NCBI GenBank assembly: GCA_013076295.1 | Contig: RQOL01000699.1 | Span: 4,898,001-4,962,000, forward strand | Origin: Sanderia malayensis | Taxonomy: Eukaryota > Cnidaria > Scyphozoa > Semaeostomeae > Pelagiidae | Length of the DNA: 64,000 bases | Reading direction: 5' to 3' | Part shown: positions 10,760 to 21,756 of the stretch, in pieces | How positions within the stretch are numbered: the stretch's first letter is position 1 | Layout: each line of letters starts with the position of its first letter | Made by a program: the position numbers and the translations under genes | The notes under the pieces: model-generated | What the model was told of the DNA's origin: nothing | What the model saw: only the letters and a program-made list of their open reading frames with translations | Databases searched by the model: none

Positions 10760-11220
10760 TTGCAGCTTTCAGTCTTGCTTGCATGGAATCGTAAAGCGTT
10801 GTAAAAAAATAACTGGAGCATCTTCCCAAACTTTAAAGATTTTTTGAACAAACTCAGTTTTATTTTTGGGTGGATCTTTGTTGAGCTTTCTCTTCCTATA
10901 TGACCAAACGTTCTCGATTGGGTCTTTGAGTATTAGTGTGTCTCGACATCTGGGCTTTGGGATGGCCACCTGAGTCTTAGAATGCTTCTTAGTTGGAAAT
11001 AAATCATGGTATATCTCGCAGAATGGGGTCTAGCATTATCTTGCTGAAATATTATTGGGTGGTCTTTATCACCAAAGCATTTTTCGATGGATGAAGGTAA
11101 GTTTTTATCGATTATTTCGCAATAATTTGTGCCATCAATGTTCCCATCAACTACCACCAGCCGGCCAACACCATTTTTGCTAATGCAGCCCCACACCATA
11201 ACAGAGGGGTCCTCATAAAA
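10760..11220 (-). pseudogene. Tc1-like transposase, C-terminal half
   Basis: The minus strand reads from VMVWGCISKNGVG (11,199) through the catalytic block QQDNARPHSA and WPSQSPD in one frame, then PIENVWSYRKRKL in another (10,969-10,769). These are the second Asp and the DNxxPxxN...W region of Tc1/mariner transposases. One frame break separates the two pieces. The N-terminal half is absent: just upstream is the end of the long-TIR element at 11,279. Non-functional relic. Confidence 0.85.
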
Positions 11221-11278
11221 ACCGGCTTGTAATAATTAGGGTTGTCTTTTTCCTCCCCCTTCCTCCAGACTCTAAGCC

Positions 11279-11775
11279 AGTAGGAGAGGGAGTGGGGTCC
11301 CGACTCACGCATGCGCAGTAGAATTTTTATTTTATTTTAGTGTTAAGATCACGCATGCGCGAGAATCTTCGAGAATTGAAAAGAGCATGAACAGTAAAAA
11401 TAATCGAAAACGATAACGGGAAGGTTGTGGAAAGTTAGTTTGAAGTTGCAAAACATCGCCAAAGCTGATAAAAAACCCATAAAAAGCTTAATAACTAAAA
11501 AACGGTTTTGTTTATGAAAAAGATTTTTACAGCAATAAAAAGAAAATCTGTTGATTTTATTGAATGAATTATTTCATATTTTCCATGCACTTATAAGATG
11601 ATAAGAATTTGTTAAATAAATCGCAAGAAAACACAAAAATATCGAGGAACTGGCAAATTCACGTTCTCGGCTCGAGATTGAATTCAAAGAACCAATCAGA
11701 AACTTTCGAATGCGATGTTCGAATGTACGCGTCAAATCTCTGTCATGAGAAATGAGAAAGCAGAAACTTCTGAAA
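11279..11775 (+). repeat. Left TIR of long-TIR element 1
   Basis: About 497 bases that recur inverted at 14,455-14,939 and at both ends of element 2. The outer 110 bases hold two CACGCATGCGC-type palindromic words 60 bases apart. Confidence 0.85.
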
Positions 11776-11803
11776 AATCTCTGTGATCTGATTGGCTGAT
11801 AGC

Positions 11804-12079
11804 TTCTGGAAACTTCTGGAAGCTTCTGCTTCTGGAAACTTCTGCTCCTGGAAACTTCTGGAAGCTTTCTATATGATGTTAGAGTTTTTCTGCTTATGTT
11901 TTTTTGGTTTTTTTCTTTCCACCACTTCGTAATCGCTTTTTACGCTTTCTTTTCACACCACCTCCTGCTAATTTTCTCGATTACATCATCGTTCGAATGT
12001 TCTAGAACCTTCTTCGAAGTTTCTAGTTATTATTGAAAGGTGGTGTTGGCATTCGAAGTTCGAATGTTCTAGAACTTTC
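11804..12079. promoter_or_regulatory. Heat-shock element arrays
   Basis: At 11,804-11,826 five alternating TTC/GAA triplets with exact 2-base spacing form a textbook heat-shock element, with further alternating triplets to 11,863. Two more perfect four-unit elements follow at 11,995-12,012 and 12,062-12,079 (GAAtgTTCtaGAA plus TTC). Heat-shock factor trimers bind such arrays. The same arrays occur in element 2. They lie between the left TIR and the 3' end of the Fic gene, so the promoter they serve is unclear. Confidence 0.75.
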
Positions 12080-12630
12080 TTTCGAAAGTGTTTGATGTAA
12101 ATTCTTCTACAATTTCTGCTTGAACTTTAATCATATCACTTAAAAATTTATCCTGATTCCACTCTATTAAATCTCCAGTTAAATAATGATACAGCAACTT
12201 CGCCAACCTTCCATTTCCATCAGGAAAAGGATGAATCCATAATAACAATGCTGTATATTCTATTGGATTATAGTAATGCTGCCTCTTTATTAATTGGCTT
12301 AATAAAATTTATATCTGATCAGGTTTACAATATTCTATTATCTCTGTTTCACTCATGCGTGCACATCTTACACTATTTGCAAATTTACCATGATATTCAG
12401 GTAAAATAAATTCATGTGTTTCTTTTACCATGTCAGTGTCGATTGTAAATCGAGTAATGTAATTTCTATCAAGCACAACCTCTCTTATCGTTCTTAGATA
12501 TACATAAGCATCCTCTAAATTTGCCTTGTTTATACAGTCAACCGCAGTCAACTTCACCTTCTGACTTTAAAATAGAATGTAACATCTTTCTTTCTTCTTC
12601 ATCAACATTAATTTTGTATACTCGATTCAT
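12069..12630 (-). pseudogene. Fic-domain protein, broken copy
   Basis: Fic proteins transfer AMP or other groups to target hydroxyls through an HPFx(D/E)GNGR motif. The motif HPFPDGNGR is encoded near 12,205-12,235. An in-frame TAA at 12,309 separates it from the upstream half (12,557-12,309), and a 10-base insertion near 12,541 breaks the N-terminus relative to element 2. The first difference is shared with element 2; the second is unique here. Confidence 0.7.
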
Positions 12631-12723
12631 TATAAATTATTCTCGAGCTCCTATCTCCACGAACTTCTTATTGGAAATGAGCTTTTTGTCTGAGATTTGT
12701 TCATCTATTTCTTTCAATTTTGT

Positions 12724-13135
12724 TCATTTAAAAATGTTATCATCACTTATTATATATTTTTTTTGGATAGTCACATCTCTTATTGCGTGGTTGAAAATCT
12801 TCATGACAACTTCATCATCCATTTCATTACCATCACCATCATATGCTTCATCATGATCATCATCGTCAGGGCATCGGTGGTTTATGCCCCAAAACGGCAA
12901 AAGTGCCCAACACACCGGACATTCAAACACCATTAATGTCCCATTTTCAATTGTTAATGGATTCATGTTTCTCAAGCTCTGAAATAAACGAATCATAATC
13001 ACTAATATTATGAATTAATTCCAAATAAAGCTGTAAGGATAAAAAAGATTCGAAGCAGAAAAAATGCAACTTACTTTTTGAATGTCCGATGTGTTTGAAT
13101 GTCATTCCAGATTCTAGAAGTTTCTGCTTTCTCAT
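12724..13135 (-). CDS. Small acidic CxxC protein, two exons (element 1)
   Basis: Exon 1 (13,135-13,075) starts inside the internal TIR with MRKQKLLESGMTFKHIG and ends at a GTAAGT donor. Exon 2 begins at 12,978 after a TTTATTTCAG acceptor, and the intron is 96 bases. Exon 2 encodes FECPVCWALLPFWGINHRCP, a possible zinc-binding Cys/His cluster, then an Asp/Glu-rich tail and a short amphipathic end. The C-terminus here is altered by the deletion at about 12,735. An alternative exon 2 start (LYLELIHN...) also exists. Function unknown; size and cluster suggest a small nuclear regulator. Confidence 0.55.
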
Positions 13136-13565
13136 GACAGAGATTTGCCGCGTACATTCGGACGTCGCATTCGAAAGTTTCTGATTGGTTCTTTGAATTC
13201 AATCTCGAGCCGAGAACGTGAATTTGCCAGTTCCTCGATATTTTTGTGTTTTCTTGCGATTTATTTAACAAATTCTTATCATCTTATAAGTGCATGAAAA
13301 ATATGAAATAATTCATTCAATATAACCAAGAGATTTCCTTTTTATTGCTGTAAAAATCTTTTTCATAAACAAAACCGTTTTTTAGTTATTAAGCTTTTTA
13401 TGGGTTTTTTATCAGCTTTGACGATGTTTTGCAACTTCAAACTAACTTTACCAGATTCTAGAAGTTTCTGATTTCTCATGACAGAGATTTGCCGCGTACA
13501 TTCGAACGTCGCATTCGAAAGTTTCTGATTGGTTCTTTGAATTCAATCTCGAGCCGAGAACGTTA
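13120..13565 (-). repeat. Internal partial right-TIR copies
   Basis: A partial right TIR (13,120-13,446) joins directly at about 13,447 to a second partial copy (13,450-13,565) starting again at AGATTCTAGAAGTTTCTGATT. This abrupt junction shows that copy 1 is a mosaic of two related elements. Confidence 0.7.
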
Positions 13566-13569
13566 AATT

Positions 13570-13660
13570 ATAGTTCATCATCCTCTTCATCATTTATTAT
13601 AATAAATCTTTTTTATGCTTTCATCCCTCAATGCATGTATCGAAACTTTCATGAGAACAA
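13570..13660 (-). pseudogene. C-terminal fragment of a diverged acidic CxxC protein
   Basis: The minus strand encodes an ending similar to the last 25 residues of the small acidic protein (a KVSIHALRDESIKK block and a Glu/Asp tail), in a different sequence version from the copy at 12,724. It marks the second parent of the mosaic element. Confidence 0.45.
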
Positions 13661-13699
13661 TAGCAGAGGTTGTGATTGGCTAATCATCATTCGAATGGT

Positions 13700-14243
13700 G
13701 TAATATATATATATATATAGAAGTGACTTTAGATAATTGACCAGACATCTCATATCAAACTGATAAAATGTTGAAGGCTTCCCATGCTGCGTTGATGGAT
13801 ATCGAATATATACAAGTGTCGAATATAGTCACAAATGTGTGAGAAAAGTTGGAATAATGCTTGCGGATGGAATAACTTGTTTCGAATACGAATTTATTCC
13901 TTGTGTCAAATAGAGACTCTTAACAGAAAAGTGGAAACGGACATACCGGTATTGTAGGCAAAAGATTCATCATCTGAACTATTACCCTGAAGATGCTTCA
14001 TTTTCTTGTGAAGATGCAACATCCGTGATTAAAGACGTCCTAGAGTGGAATGATGTGGATATGGTATTATATAAAGGGGGCGATATTGAGCAGGCGACCT
14101 GCGAACAGATTAATATGCCTTCGAAAAATATTGAAGAATTCGGGGCCCCCAAGGCAACGTCTCATGATCCGTTAAAAGAGTTGAAAGGACATTACATATA
14201 TTTGAACAATTGTATATTTTTAGATGATGATTATTTTAATTGA
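13700..14243 (+). pseudogene. Plus-strand gene fragment of unknown family with TATA tract
   Basis: A TATATATATATATAG tract at 13,706-13,720 precedes a plus-strand frame that begins around 13,850. It has an in-frame stop near 13,906 and is then open to 14,243; only the last 72 codons start with Met (14,025). The C-terminal part has VLYKGGDIEQATCEQ, NIEEFGAPKA and SHDPLKEL. That pattern recalls proteins near exonucleases in integrated DNA viruses, but I cannot confirm it. No counterpart exists in element 2. Confidence 0.35.
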
Positions 14244-14289
14244 AAAATTCTGGAATTATTTCGCTATACACATACTGCATGCTGCACAT

Positions 14290-14390
14290 GTTGTGCTTAA
14301 AATTGTTATTAAATAAAGTTAGTATGATGAAAATTTACTGCATATGTTACGTTTAAAATTGTTATAAAATAAAGTTAGTATGATGGAAAT
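14290..14390 (+). repeat. Tandem poly(A)-signal duplication
   Basis: A block of about 56 bases containing AAATAAAGTTAGTATGATG is repeated twice with few changes, giving two AATAAA signals after the plus-strand frame that ends at 14,243. It probably serves as the 3' end of that transcript. Confidence 0.5.
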
Positions 14391-14454
14391 TTATGGCTCA
14401 TTTTTCTAAATTCTACTAATATATAAATTGTAAAAACTTTCTAGATCATTCCAG

Positions 14455-14939
14455 ATTCCAGAAGTTTCTGATTTCTCATGACAGAGATTTGCCGCGTACA
14501 TTCGAACGTCGCATTCGAAAGTTTCTGATTGGTTCTTTGAATTCAATCTCGAGCCGAGAACGTGAATTTGTCAGTTCTCGATATTTTTGTGTTTTCTTGC
14601 GATTTATTTTACAAATTCTTCTCATCTTATAAGTGCATGAAAAATATGAAATAATTCATTCAACATAATCAAGAGATTTCCTTTTTATTGGTGTAAAAAT
14701 CTTTTTCATAAACAAATCCGTTTTTTAGTTATTAAGCTTTTTATGGGTTTTTTATCAGCTTTGGCGATGTTTTGCAACTTTAAACTAACTTTCCACAACC
14801 TATCGTTTTCGATTATTTTTTACTGTTCATGCTCTTTTCAATTCTCGAAGACTCTCGCGCATGCGTGATCTTGACACTGAAATAAAATAAAAATTCTACT
14901 GCGCATGTGTGCGCCAGGACGCCCACTTCCTCTCCTACT
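14455..14939 (-). repeat. Right TIR of long-TIR element 1
   Basis: Inverted counterpart of 11,279-11,775. It ends abruptly in the reading frame of the SGNH protein, showing that the element boundary cuts that gene. Confidence 0.85.
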
Positions 14940-16364
14940 ATCATTGCTGCCGATATGAATAATAACTTCATCGGTCGTTGTCAGCTCACTGTTGATTGTT
15001 TGTTTGTGACGCGATATAATCTGGTTACTCCTGAGGCCCCCAATGCTTTTTGCAACAATACTGTCAGGTAATAGCTTGCAGTCATTAAGACGACGTACAT
15101 GTGAATCTCCTAGTAAAAGAATTCTCTTTTTTACTGGAGCAGTTTTACCATCAACATTAGTTGTGGAGCTGTTTGCATTCACGTTGCCTCCATTTTCAGC
15201 AGCATTGTGGGTGGTTTTGTTCTTTAGTTGTTTGTTTTGCTCCTTGTTTTTTCTATTGTTTTTTGCCCTTCTTGTGCATTTGTCTTTTTCTGTAGTTGCT
15301 GATCCTGAATGTTTTGGTGGTGCTGAAGGGCTAGCTATATTTGCTTTGCTGACATTGTTCTGACTGACTGCACACGATGAATCCTTATTCCTTCCAACAG
15401 ATTTCAAACATTTAAATTCTTCATGCTTAAGTTTTTGGACTTCTTTCAACTGCTTGGCAAGGCGTTGTTCGATTGAATCATTGGCCTTTTGACCAGAATC
15501 GTTCACCATGTTGTGTGGTTTTGGCTGAGCTGAAGCAATGTTACTCTCTTTCGCAGAGGGTATTTGTGTGCACATTTTTGTTTTTGTTTTCATTTTCTGG
15601 ATTTCCAGTTTTAAGCCAGAATTTTCATTTGTAAGCACTGTATTATTACGCCTCTCAGTTTTAATCATTTCATTCAAACTTGCATTGCTTTCAACCAATG
15701 TTTGTATGATATTTAAAAAAGAACTAATATTTAAATCTTCACTGGGAAAATGATGGAGGTCTTTATGCACATGATCACTCGTTGGTGTTTTTACCCCATC
15801 AAGGAAGCAAAGGAACGAGTCGTTTGAGGCATGGCTATGGCCAGACTTCAAATCAGAGTTTGACTGTGGTTTGATAACTTTATTTAGACTCATATTTGTT
15901 CCCTCATCAACATCTTTATCACTTGTGCTGCTTTCTGTCTGTCGAATTCGCGACGCCTGTTCATGTGAATCAGTTTGGCACTCCGCCCTTTTCTCATTAA
16001 TGCTAAAACTATTTCTCTTCGGCTCTGTACCGTTTAGTTTCTTGTTTTTAGCTTCTTCTCTTAGGCTGAGGGTTTCTTGGCCATTATGCAACCCCTTTAT
16101 GACTCTTTCAGTAGCAATCATGTATTTTAGTTGCATCGTTACTGTGCTTCCAGTTAGGCCATGTGTTCGGCGAAGTGATTTGCAAATTGAATTTGTGTCA
16201 GCACGTTGTTTCTTGCTATGGGTTTTCTTAATCTCGTCAGCAATCATTTCCTCAATGTGTTCTGAACTTAGAGTAATTCCAGTTTCAGATACAACATCAA
16301 CTTCTTCGTGACTAAGTCGAAACAACAAATCATTTTCAGAACAATTTTCGAAAGCTGCCGCCAT
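14940..16364 (-). CDS. Winged-helix plus SGNH-hydrolase protein, 3' truncated
   Basis: The frame starts MAAAFENCSENDLLF at 16,364 and is open for about 475 codons until the long-TIR element cuts it at 14,939; the last 34 codons of the open frame are TIR sequence. Residues about 34-95 (ADEIKKTHSKKQRADTNSIC...RRTHG) resemble the SAMD1-type winged helix that binds unmethylated CpG DNA. Then come a Ser-rich linker, a coiled coil (about 225-330), a Lys/Asn-rich stretch, and an SGNH domain with block I LLLGDSHVRR (about 417) and block III IHIGSND (about 470). The catalytic C-terminal DxxH block is lost. SGNH esterases are common in ORF1 of CR1/L2-like retrotransposons, so this could be either an ORF1 or a host gene. 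Confidence 0.65.
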
Positions 16365-16369
16365 TATGA

Positions 16370-16432
16370 AAATCTATCATCTATCATCATCTGATGATAG
16401 ATTTTCTATCTATCATCTATCATCTGTTGGCG
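16370..16432. repeat. CTATCATC microsatellite
   Basis: Degenerate tandem CTATCATC/GATGATAG units with a short inverted segment. On the minus strand it sits between the upstream gene (ending 16,420) and the start of the winged-helix/SGNH frame. It could be the 3' microsatellite tail of a retroelement. Confidence 0.6.
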
Positions 16433-17472
16433 GCTTGGCGCCGGATAGGGCTTGGGCCTGGCTGGTGGCGCGGTAGGGCCAAACTGGAGCTGCGAGGTTG
16501 ATTGTGGCCACCTCCTCCCACGTTGACTATCTCCAGCCCCAAAGGTCTTGTCGACCTTGCCGATTGCCTCCACGACCTTTTCATAGTCCCGTCCCGGTCC
16601 CCCAATAGCGCCAGGACGTAACTCCGGAATTGCTCCGGCGAACACCCAATGCGTTGCCAGAGACTAGCGTGGACTGTGGTGTAGAAAGCCGTTGTGTCGT
16701 CGCGCTTCTCACGCGCGAGCAACTGCAGGCGCTCTACCATGTTGATGGCCTCGTACTTATCGAATTCGGGGGCTTGGCGCAGAGCATACTGGACAATGCT
16801 CTTCTTTTGCTGGTCCACACTGACCTCTTGACCTTGCTCCAAGGCTTCTAGGCGCCGTAGCAGAGCCTCAACGTCAATGCGAGCATTCTCTCCTTGAGCT
16901 GGCGGTCCGACTTGAGCGAGCTCTCGAGGGGCTATGTCAGGTCTCTGGTCGGGTTGACGTCAGGCATGGCTGGCTCGGCATAGGGCACCTCGGTTGTTAT
17001 AATCAGGACATGAATTTTCCAGCTGGGACAAATTTTCAGGGAGCAGTTAGAAATATCAAAAAACTCACCCCCTTGAATGCTTCGCACGTAAGCCCTTGGG
17101 ATTTCGGGCGTAAAACCTCCATCCATTGCTTGGGATTGTTGATGATCGGCATTGATTGGACGGCTGTTTCGTTTGTGTGCTGGGGTGCGGTTGTTGGAGA
17201 CGATCCTTTGGCCAGTGCGAGCTCAACTGCGGCTTTAGCTGCTTCTTGTGCGACTCTGGACAAATTGGTTTCAATCGAGTCTTCAACGATTGCTTTGATT
17301 TGCTGGATGTGCTCTTCTGACAGCTGGGAGGGTGATTCGGTAATGACTTCTGACGAAGTTGGTTCTGTGTGCACGTTGCGAGAGCTAGTGATCGAAGCCA
17401 TGGTCGAAGCCATTGTCGTATTTCGATGACTGCATCGTTCTTTACTGACACTTGCTTTCGGCATAATAGCAA
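16420..17472 (-). CDS. Two-exon gene of unknown function, GC-richer than surroundings
   Basis: Exon 1 starts at 17,464 (MPKASVSKERC) and encodes an Ala/Glu-rich helical stretch (LSEEHIQQIKAIVEDSI...AAKAAVELALAKG). It ends near 17,060 at a GGTGAGT donor. Continuing after a plausible AG acceptor near 16,960, exon 2 is open to 16,420 and encodes VEALLRRLEALEQGQE, then YEAINMVERLQLLAREKRDD and SLWQRIGCSPEQFRSYV. The tail is Gly/Pro/Arg-rich. No catalytic motif is seen. Base composition is clearly richer in G+C than the flanks, suggesting a different origin, perhaps a retroelement gag-like gene. Exon borders are my reading of splice consensus only. Confidence 0.4.
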
Positions 17473-17559
17473 TGGTAAATAATAATCTTGTCGTTCAAAA
17501 GTTGGTAAATTTTGTCTTGAATAAGAATTCGAGTTCGTGTGTCTCTAGCACGGCACACG

Positions 17560-20149
17560 CAATTCAAGTGAGGGGAGAATTAGAAAAACAGATGATTTGT
17601 TCTGAATGCTAGGTGTGAGTCACGAGTGTGTTTGCCGTATTCTTATTGGTTAAAGAGAATTGACGTATGCCGTCTTCGCATTCTTATGCTATAACATGTT
17701 AAGTCTTTTTCGCATAGATAGTGGCGCCCCGCCATTGATTTGGCTTCTTGTCACCTAAACGTTAATTAATTTATCTGGGGGCTACAAAATTATTAACAAC
17801 AATTCATGACAGGCAGGAATTGAGAACTTTATTTCTGTGTGTCACTGGGCAAAGCAACTTGCTTCAGAGTATGCTTCGTCCGGTGATTTGGTTCGAAGAA
17901 CGAGGAGATTTTATTTTTACAGATTTTAAAGCTCGGCGAAGCAGGGAACTATGTAGCACTTAACATCACAAAGCACATCCGAAGTTTTTGCAATTTGCGC
18001 GCTGGATTGTACTATTTCTAAAGGAAAGGGACAGAATAAAGAAATTACCAATAAGAACTGGCGATAAAGTTATAAACAAACAGACAACCAGCTATTTTTA
18101 CGGAATACAGGTGAGTGTGAAATGCAAATAGAGAGAGTACAGGGTAGGTTTTTTTTCTTTTGTTACACAGATCTTTTTCATCTCTTTTAATTTGTTTCCT
18201 TTATCAACTTTATTTTTGTCTTTATTTTTACAACCATATCTTTAATTTTTTCCTTGTTTCTATTCTCGGCTATTTTTATTATCTTTTTTACTTCTTTTGA
18301 ATTCAGCAAAGCATCAAAACAATTTAAATTTTTTGCAAATGTTGATCATTACAAAAATGTCACGTTGTCATGCTACCCTTTTTAAGCACTTGAAGATTGA
18401 AATTGCGGATGTTCAATCCCCCTTTATATTTTTTACTGCTGTAAAAATTAACCAACTCCCCAATCATGTGTGAGATCATTCACACTAAAAGTCTTGAGAA
18501 AGCTCAAACCAATGCTTCAGCCGGTTGCTGAATATTTTAACAATTTTGGAGAGCTCCTCTTAACATTCCGCGGAGTAACGTAAATCATGTGCGTCTGTCA
18601 GGAAGGAAACAGTGTTGTTACGAAACCCATCTCGGCAAGAACGTTCTTCCTAAGATAGGTTTCTTAACACACCCAGCTCGACAACTGCGGAAAGCTTCGC
18701 CTTTTATGGAAGTGAGGTTTTTCTCATTGTCTACTAGTCTTTCCTTAACTACCAGCCGCACTAGTTCTACAAGTGTGGCTTGTAGTTACTTCAAATTAAT
18801 TTTATGCTAATGATCCCGTTTCCCCAGAAAGATTGCTATAAGTATAAACAGGGCGTAGTTCTTTATATTTAATATTTTATATTTTATAACTTAACCTTAT
18901 ATTTTATATTTTATAACTATTTAATAGCTTCCCAGTACATCGCTCAGATTTATTTGATCAGAACAATTGCATGCTTTATTTTATTCTTCTCATATCCTTT
19001 GTTATAGTCTTTTCATTTCTAGAATATGTATGGCGTTTAATTTTTGATTAACGTATTCGCAGAGTTTTTGTGTTTAGGTAGAGTATTATTCTCAAGTCAA
19101 GTAGATTACCAAAAGTGGCTCACTGAGCCCTTTTGAGTAGCAGATAGTTGAAGTAGAATTTATGTAAATTGCTTTTAGTTAATTAGGCTAATCTAGAAAT
19201 ATTTCATTTATAACGAGAGACGCGTCACAGAACGATAGTAGTATTGGATACTTTCAACTTTTAATTAACTGACTGAAGTGAAGATGCTTGCATTAGAACT
19301 CATCCATGCCATCGGAGTTGGTAGGAAACACGTCATCAGCTTGTTGTTTAATGCCAGTTTGCTGCTGGCATTATGGTCCATCTGGCCCAGCGGATCCGAT
19401 TGGTTATCAGTCGCAAAAAATTGTGGTTGGAGAGTAGAATACGTTGTGAACGGGGTTGTGTTTGGTTAACAATCTTGCGGTGGAGCAACTGATAGGCTGA
19501 AAACCAATTAACAACAGGAACATATCTACAACATTGCTCAATCGCACGACGAGTTGAAGTGAAAGGCAGCGTGTCCAGATTTGCAGTAGAGTTGCAGTAA
19601 AGAGGGATTAAACATTATCTTTTTGGCAAAGTGTGCCAAATTGGACAATGACCATTGAGCTCTTGGTTTCCCTCAACAAACCTTGCTCTCAGCCCGTAAA
19701 CTTTGCTCAAAGAGAGCAACATTGGTCATTTTAACGTAAATTTCAAAGACTTGCAGCTTATAATACCACAATTAAGTTCTAAAGAATTGTGGAGATTTAT
19801 TTTGACTGAGGACATTGCTGTGGACTACTTCGCGTATAAAAAAGTTCTGCGTCATTCAAGTGAAAGGAAAAGTTCGCTGAACTCGTTATAATTATGCCAC
19901 TGAAACAACGTTGAAACTTGGCATCTGTTAATACTCTCTTTCAATTGCTTCTACGATCGAAGAAAGCCCACTTGTGTTTGACATCACGGATGGAAAAGGC
20001 CAGAATTCTTATCGAACTGCTACGTGTTTCCTACATTCCGGACTGACAGGACAAAGTCTCCAATGAACTGCCCGTTGAAGGAAGAAAATGAAGAAGACGA
20101 CTGAATTAAAATAAAAGCTGGACTTGCATTAATGTTAGGTATCATAGTT
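17560..20149. other. Non-coding region with diverged relative at 49.85-51.54 kb
   Basis: No convincing gene. From about 18,470 onward short conserved blocks follow in the same order as at 49,766-51,540. Examples are GCGGAAAGCTT..TTTTATGGAAGTGA near 18,690 versus 49,975, TTATAACGAGAGAC near 19,209 versus 50,550, and GGTATCATAGTTGAA near 20,139 versus 51,537. The block leads directly into duplication copy 2, so it may be the leader or promoter of an old tandemly repeated gene. Confidence 0.45.
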
Positions 20150-21756
20150 GAAATAGCTTTCCAGTATACCTAAGTATTTTTAATATCATCCGTAGAATCA
20201 TTACTGAACATTACTTATCATACTAATCATTATTGATTTTGTTTTTGTTTATTTAGAACTATGGAACTCAGTAGTGTAATTAGCTGAATATCTAGTATTG
20301 TAGCGAAAGATCTTCTGTTGCTTTTTTTCAGTAAAAAGTAAAAAACATAAGAATAATTTGTTTGTGACTAATGATAAAAGTCCAAAGCTTTCTTTTATTC
20401 TTGTCAACTTTTGCGCTTGGCGGAGGAGCGGGCTTCACTAAAAGGGGTTTTCAAGGAATGCGATTGTTAGAATTTCCTCCACTCTCCGCGCGTTTTACAT
20501 TGTTTCCCTTCTCAAAATTATCAGATGACCCTTGCGAATATATTGGAGCCAAATTTCTTCGAACTTGAAAGTTACTTGTAGGCAATGAATATTAATTTTT
20601 GCTTCAAATGGAAATTAGTTCCACAATCAACCAGACATTTCAATACTCCAAGTGTTAAGCTTTTTTCAGACAAACTCCTTTAGTTAAATAGCATCAAGAA
20701 GAGAAGATAAAGTTAACGGAGTATCAGAAAAGTAACTATTGATTGAAACACCTTCATCAAGCTACCCTGCAAGGCAGACTGGCATCCCTGCATATCAGTA
20801 TCCTGGATTTTGTTGTTAAGGGGTCACTGGATCAAGTTCCTGATAGGTCAATTGTTCCTGGTCGTCTTGGAGACTGAAGAAGGATGACGACAGAGATGGA
20901 GGAGCAAAGCAGTCAAGCAGAAGACTTTTTTCTTCAACGGCGACAAATTAAAAATTGAGTCAACTGGAGCAATGAAATGAATCTATCTATCGGCATTAAA
21001 AGACAACAAAGACAGATATCATACAAATTTTGGTAATAGAGATTAAAATATTTTGTATTACCTGGATTTTTGTTAAATATTTTTACTGTTTGATTTTTTT
21101 TTGAAGAATTTTTGATTTGGGTTTTTCGGCAAGTTAGGACGGCTGAGCCCCCCTTTCTTTAGGCCACAATTTGGATGCAAGTTTAACATTGTGGGGTATT
21201 GAGATATTCTTGACTTTAGGTAGTAAAGTTTTTAGTGTGTTTGTAGTGTGTATTGTATTTGAAAAATTGATCTAATTTAGAAATACGGATAATTCTTACA
21301 GGGAGCAAAGAATCCTGATACGTTTTAGGCATCGGCTTTGGCTTTGAATTAATATCTGATTTTAATTTCTTATTTTGCAATAGAGCTCAGAAGTTGTTGG
21401 AAAGCGACAAGAATTCATCTGCATTGAATTTATACTATGATGGAGGTTGATATATAAATAGGTTTGGTTACCAGTAAATTGTCCACATGAATGTTTAACA
21501 TACAGGTATGTTCATATTTTTTTGACCAGGGGGTGGCATACAAAGCCTGCCAAGTTTTATTGTGTCAACAAATAGTGGTGCTTTATTTTTGTGTTTACCT
21601 ATACAAAATGAACGACTCTTCTTTGAGCTCAACACAGTGTATTATCATAGTTTTGTTACTTGTAAATATTTCTTTATGTATTTTGGTGCTTATGCATCAA
21701 GTCCTTTGCCCTCCTTCTGGAAAAGGTGGCCTCAAAGTTGTGTTGTTTGTACTCTT

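Larger units (their letters stand above)
1..11400. repeat. Segmental duplication, copy 1
   Basis: The first bases of the window reappear at 20,150 and the two stretches stay collinear, with only scattered substitutions and short indels, to about 11,400 (copy 2 about 31,822). The match continues inside the long-TIR element that follows. Differences are few and discrete: a foldback-like element replaces about 1.37 kb here, and copy 2 alone has a TTAA element and nested retrotransposons. Copy 1 probably begins upstream of the window. By eye the copies look well over 95% identical; I could not compute a value. Confidence 0.95.
11279..14939. mobile_element. Long-TIR virus-like element, copy 1 (rearranged)
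   Basis: Ends AGTAGGAGAGGGAGTG at 11,279 and its inverted counterpart CACTTCCTCTCCTACT at 14,939. The inverted repeats are about 490 bases long and contain CACGCATGCGC words. Inside are a Fic-like gene, a spliced small acidic CxxC protein, an extra internal TIR piece (13,120-13,565) and a third, different gene fragment. Compared with the fuller element at 31,687-46,997 it lacks about 1.75 kb carrying the two basic-protein genes and the second Fic-like gene. No target duplication is visible. The left flank is shared with the other copy and the right flank is not. Confidence 0.75.

Noticed and set aside
14838..14939. Last 34 codons of the winged-helix/SGNH open frame
   Set aside because: They are translated TIR sequence of the long-TIR element; the same bases occur at 46,890-46,997.
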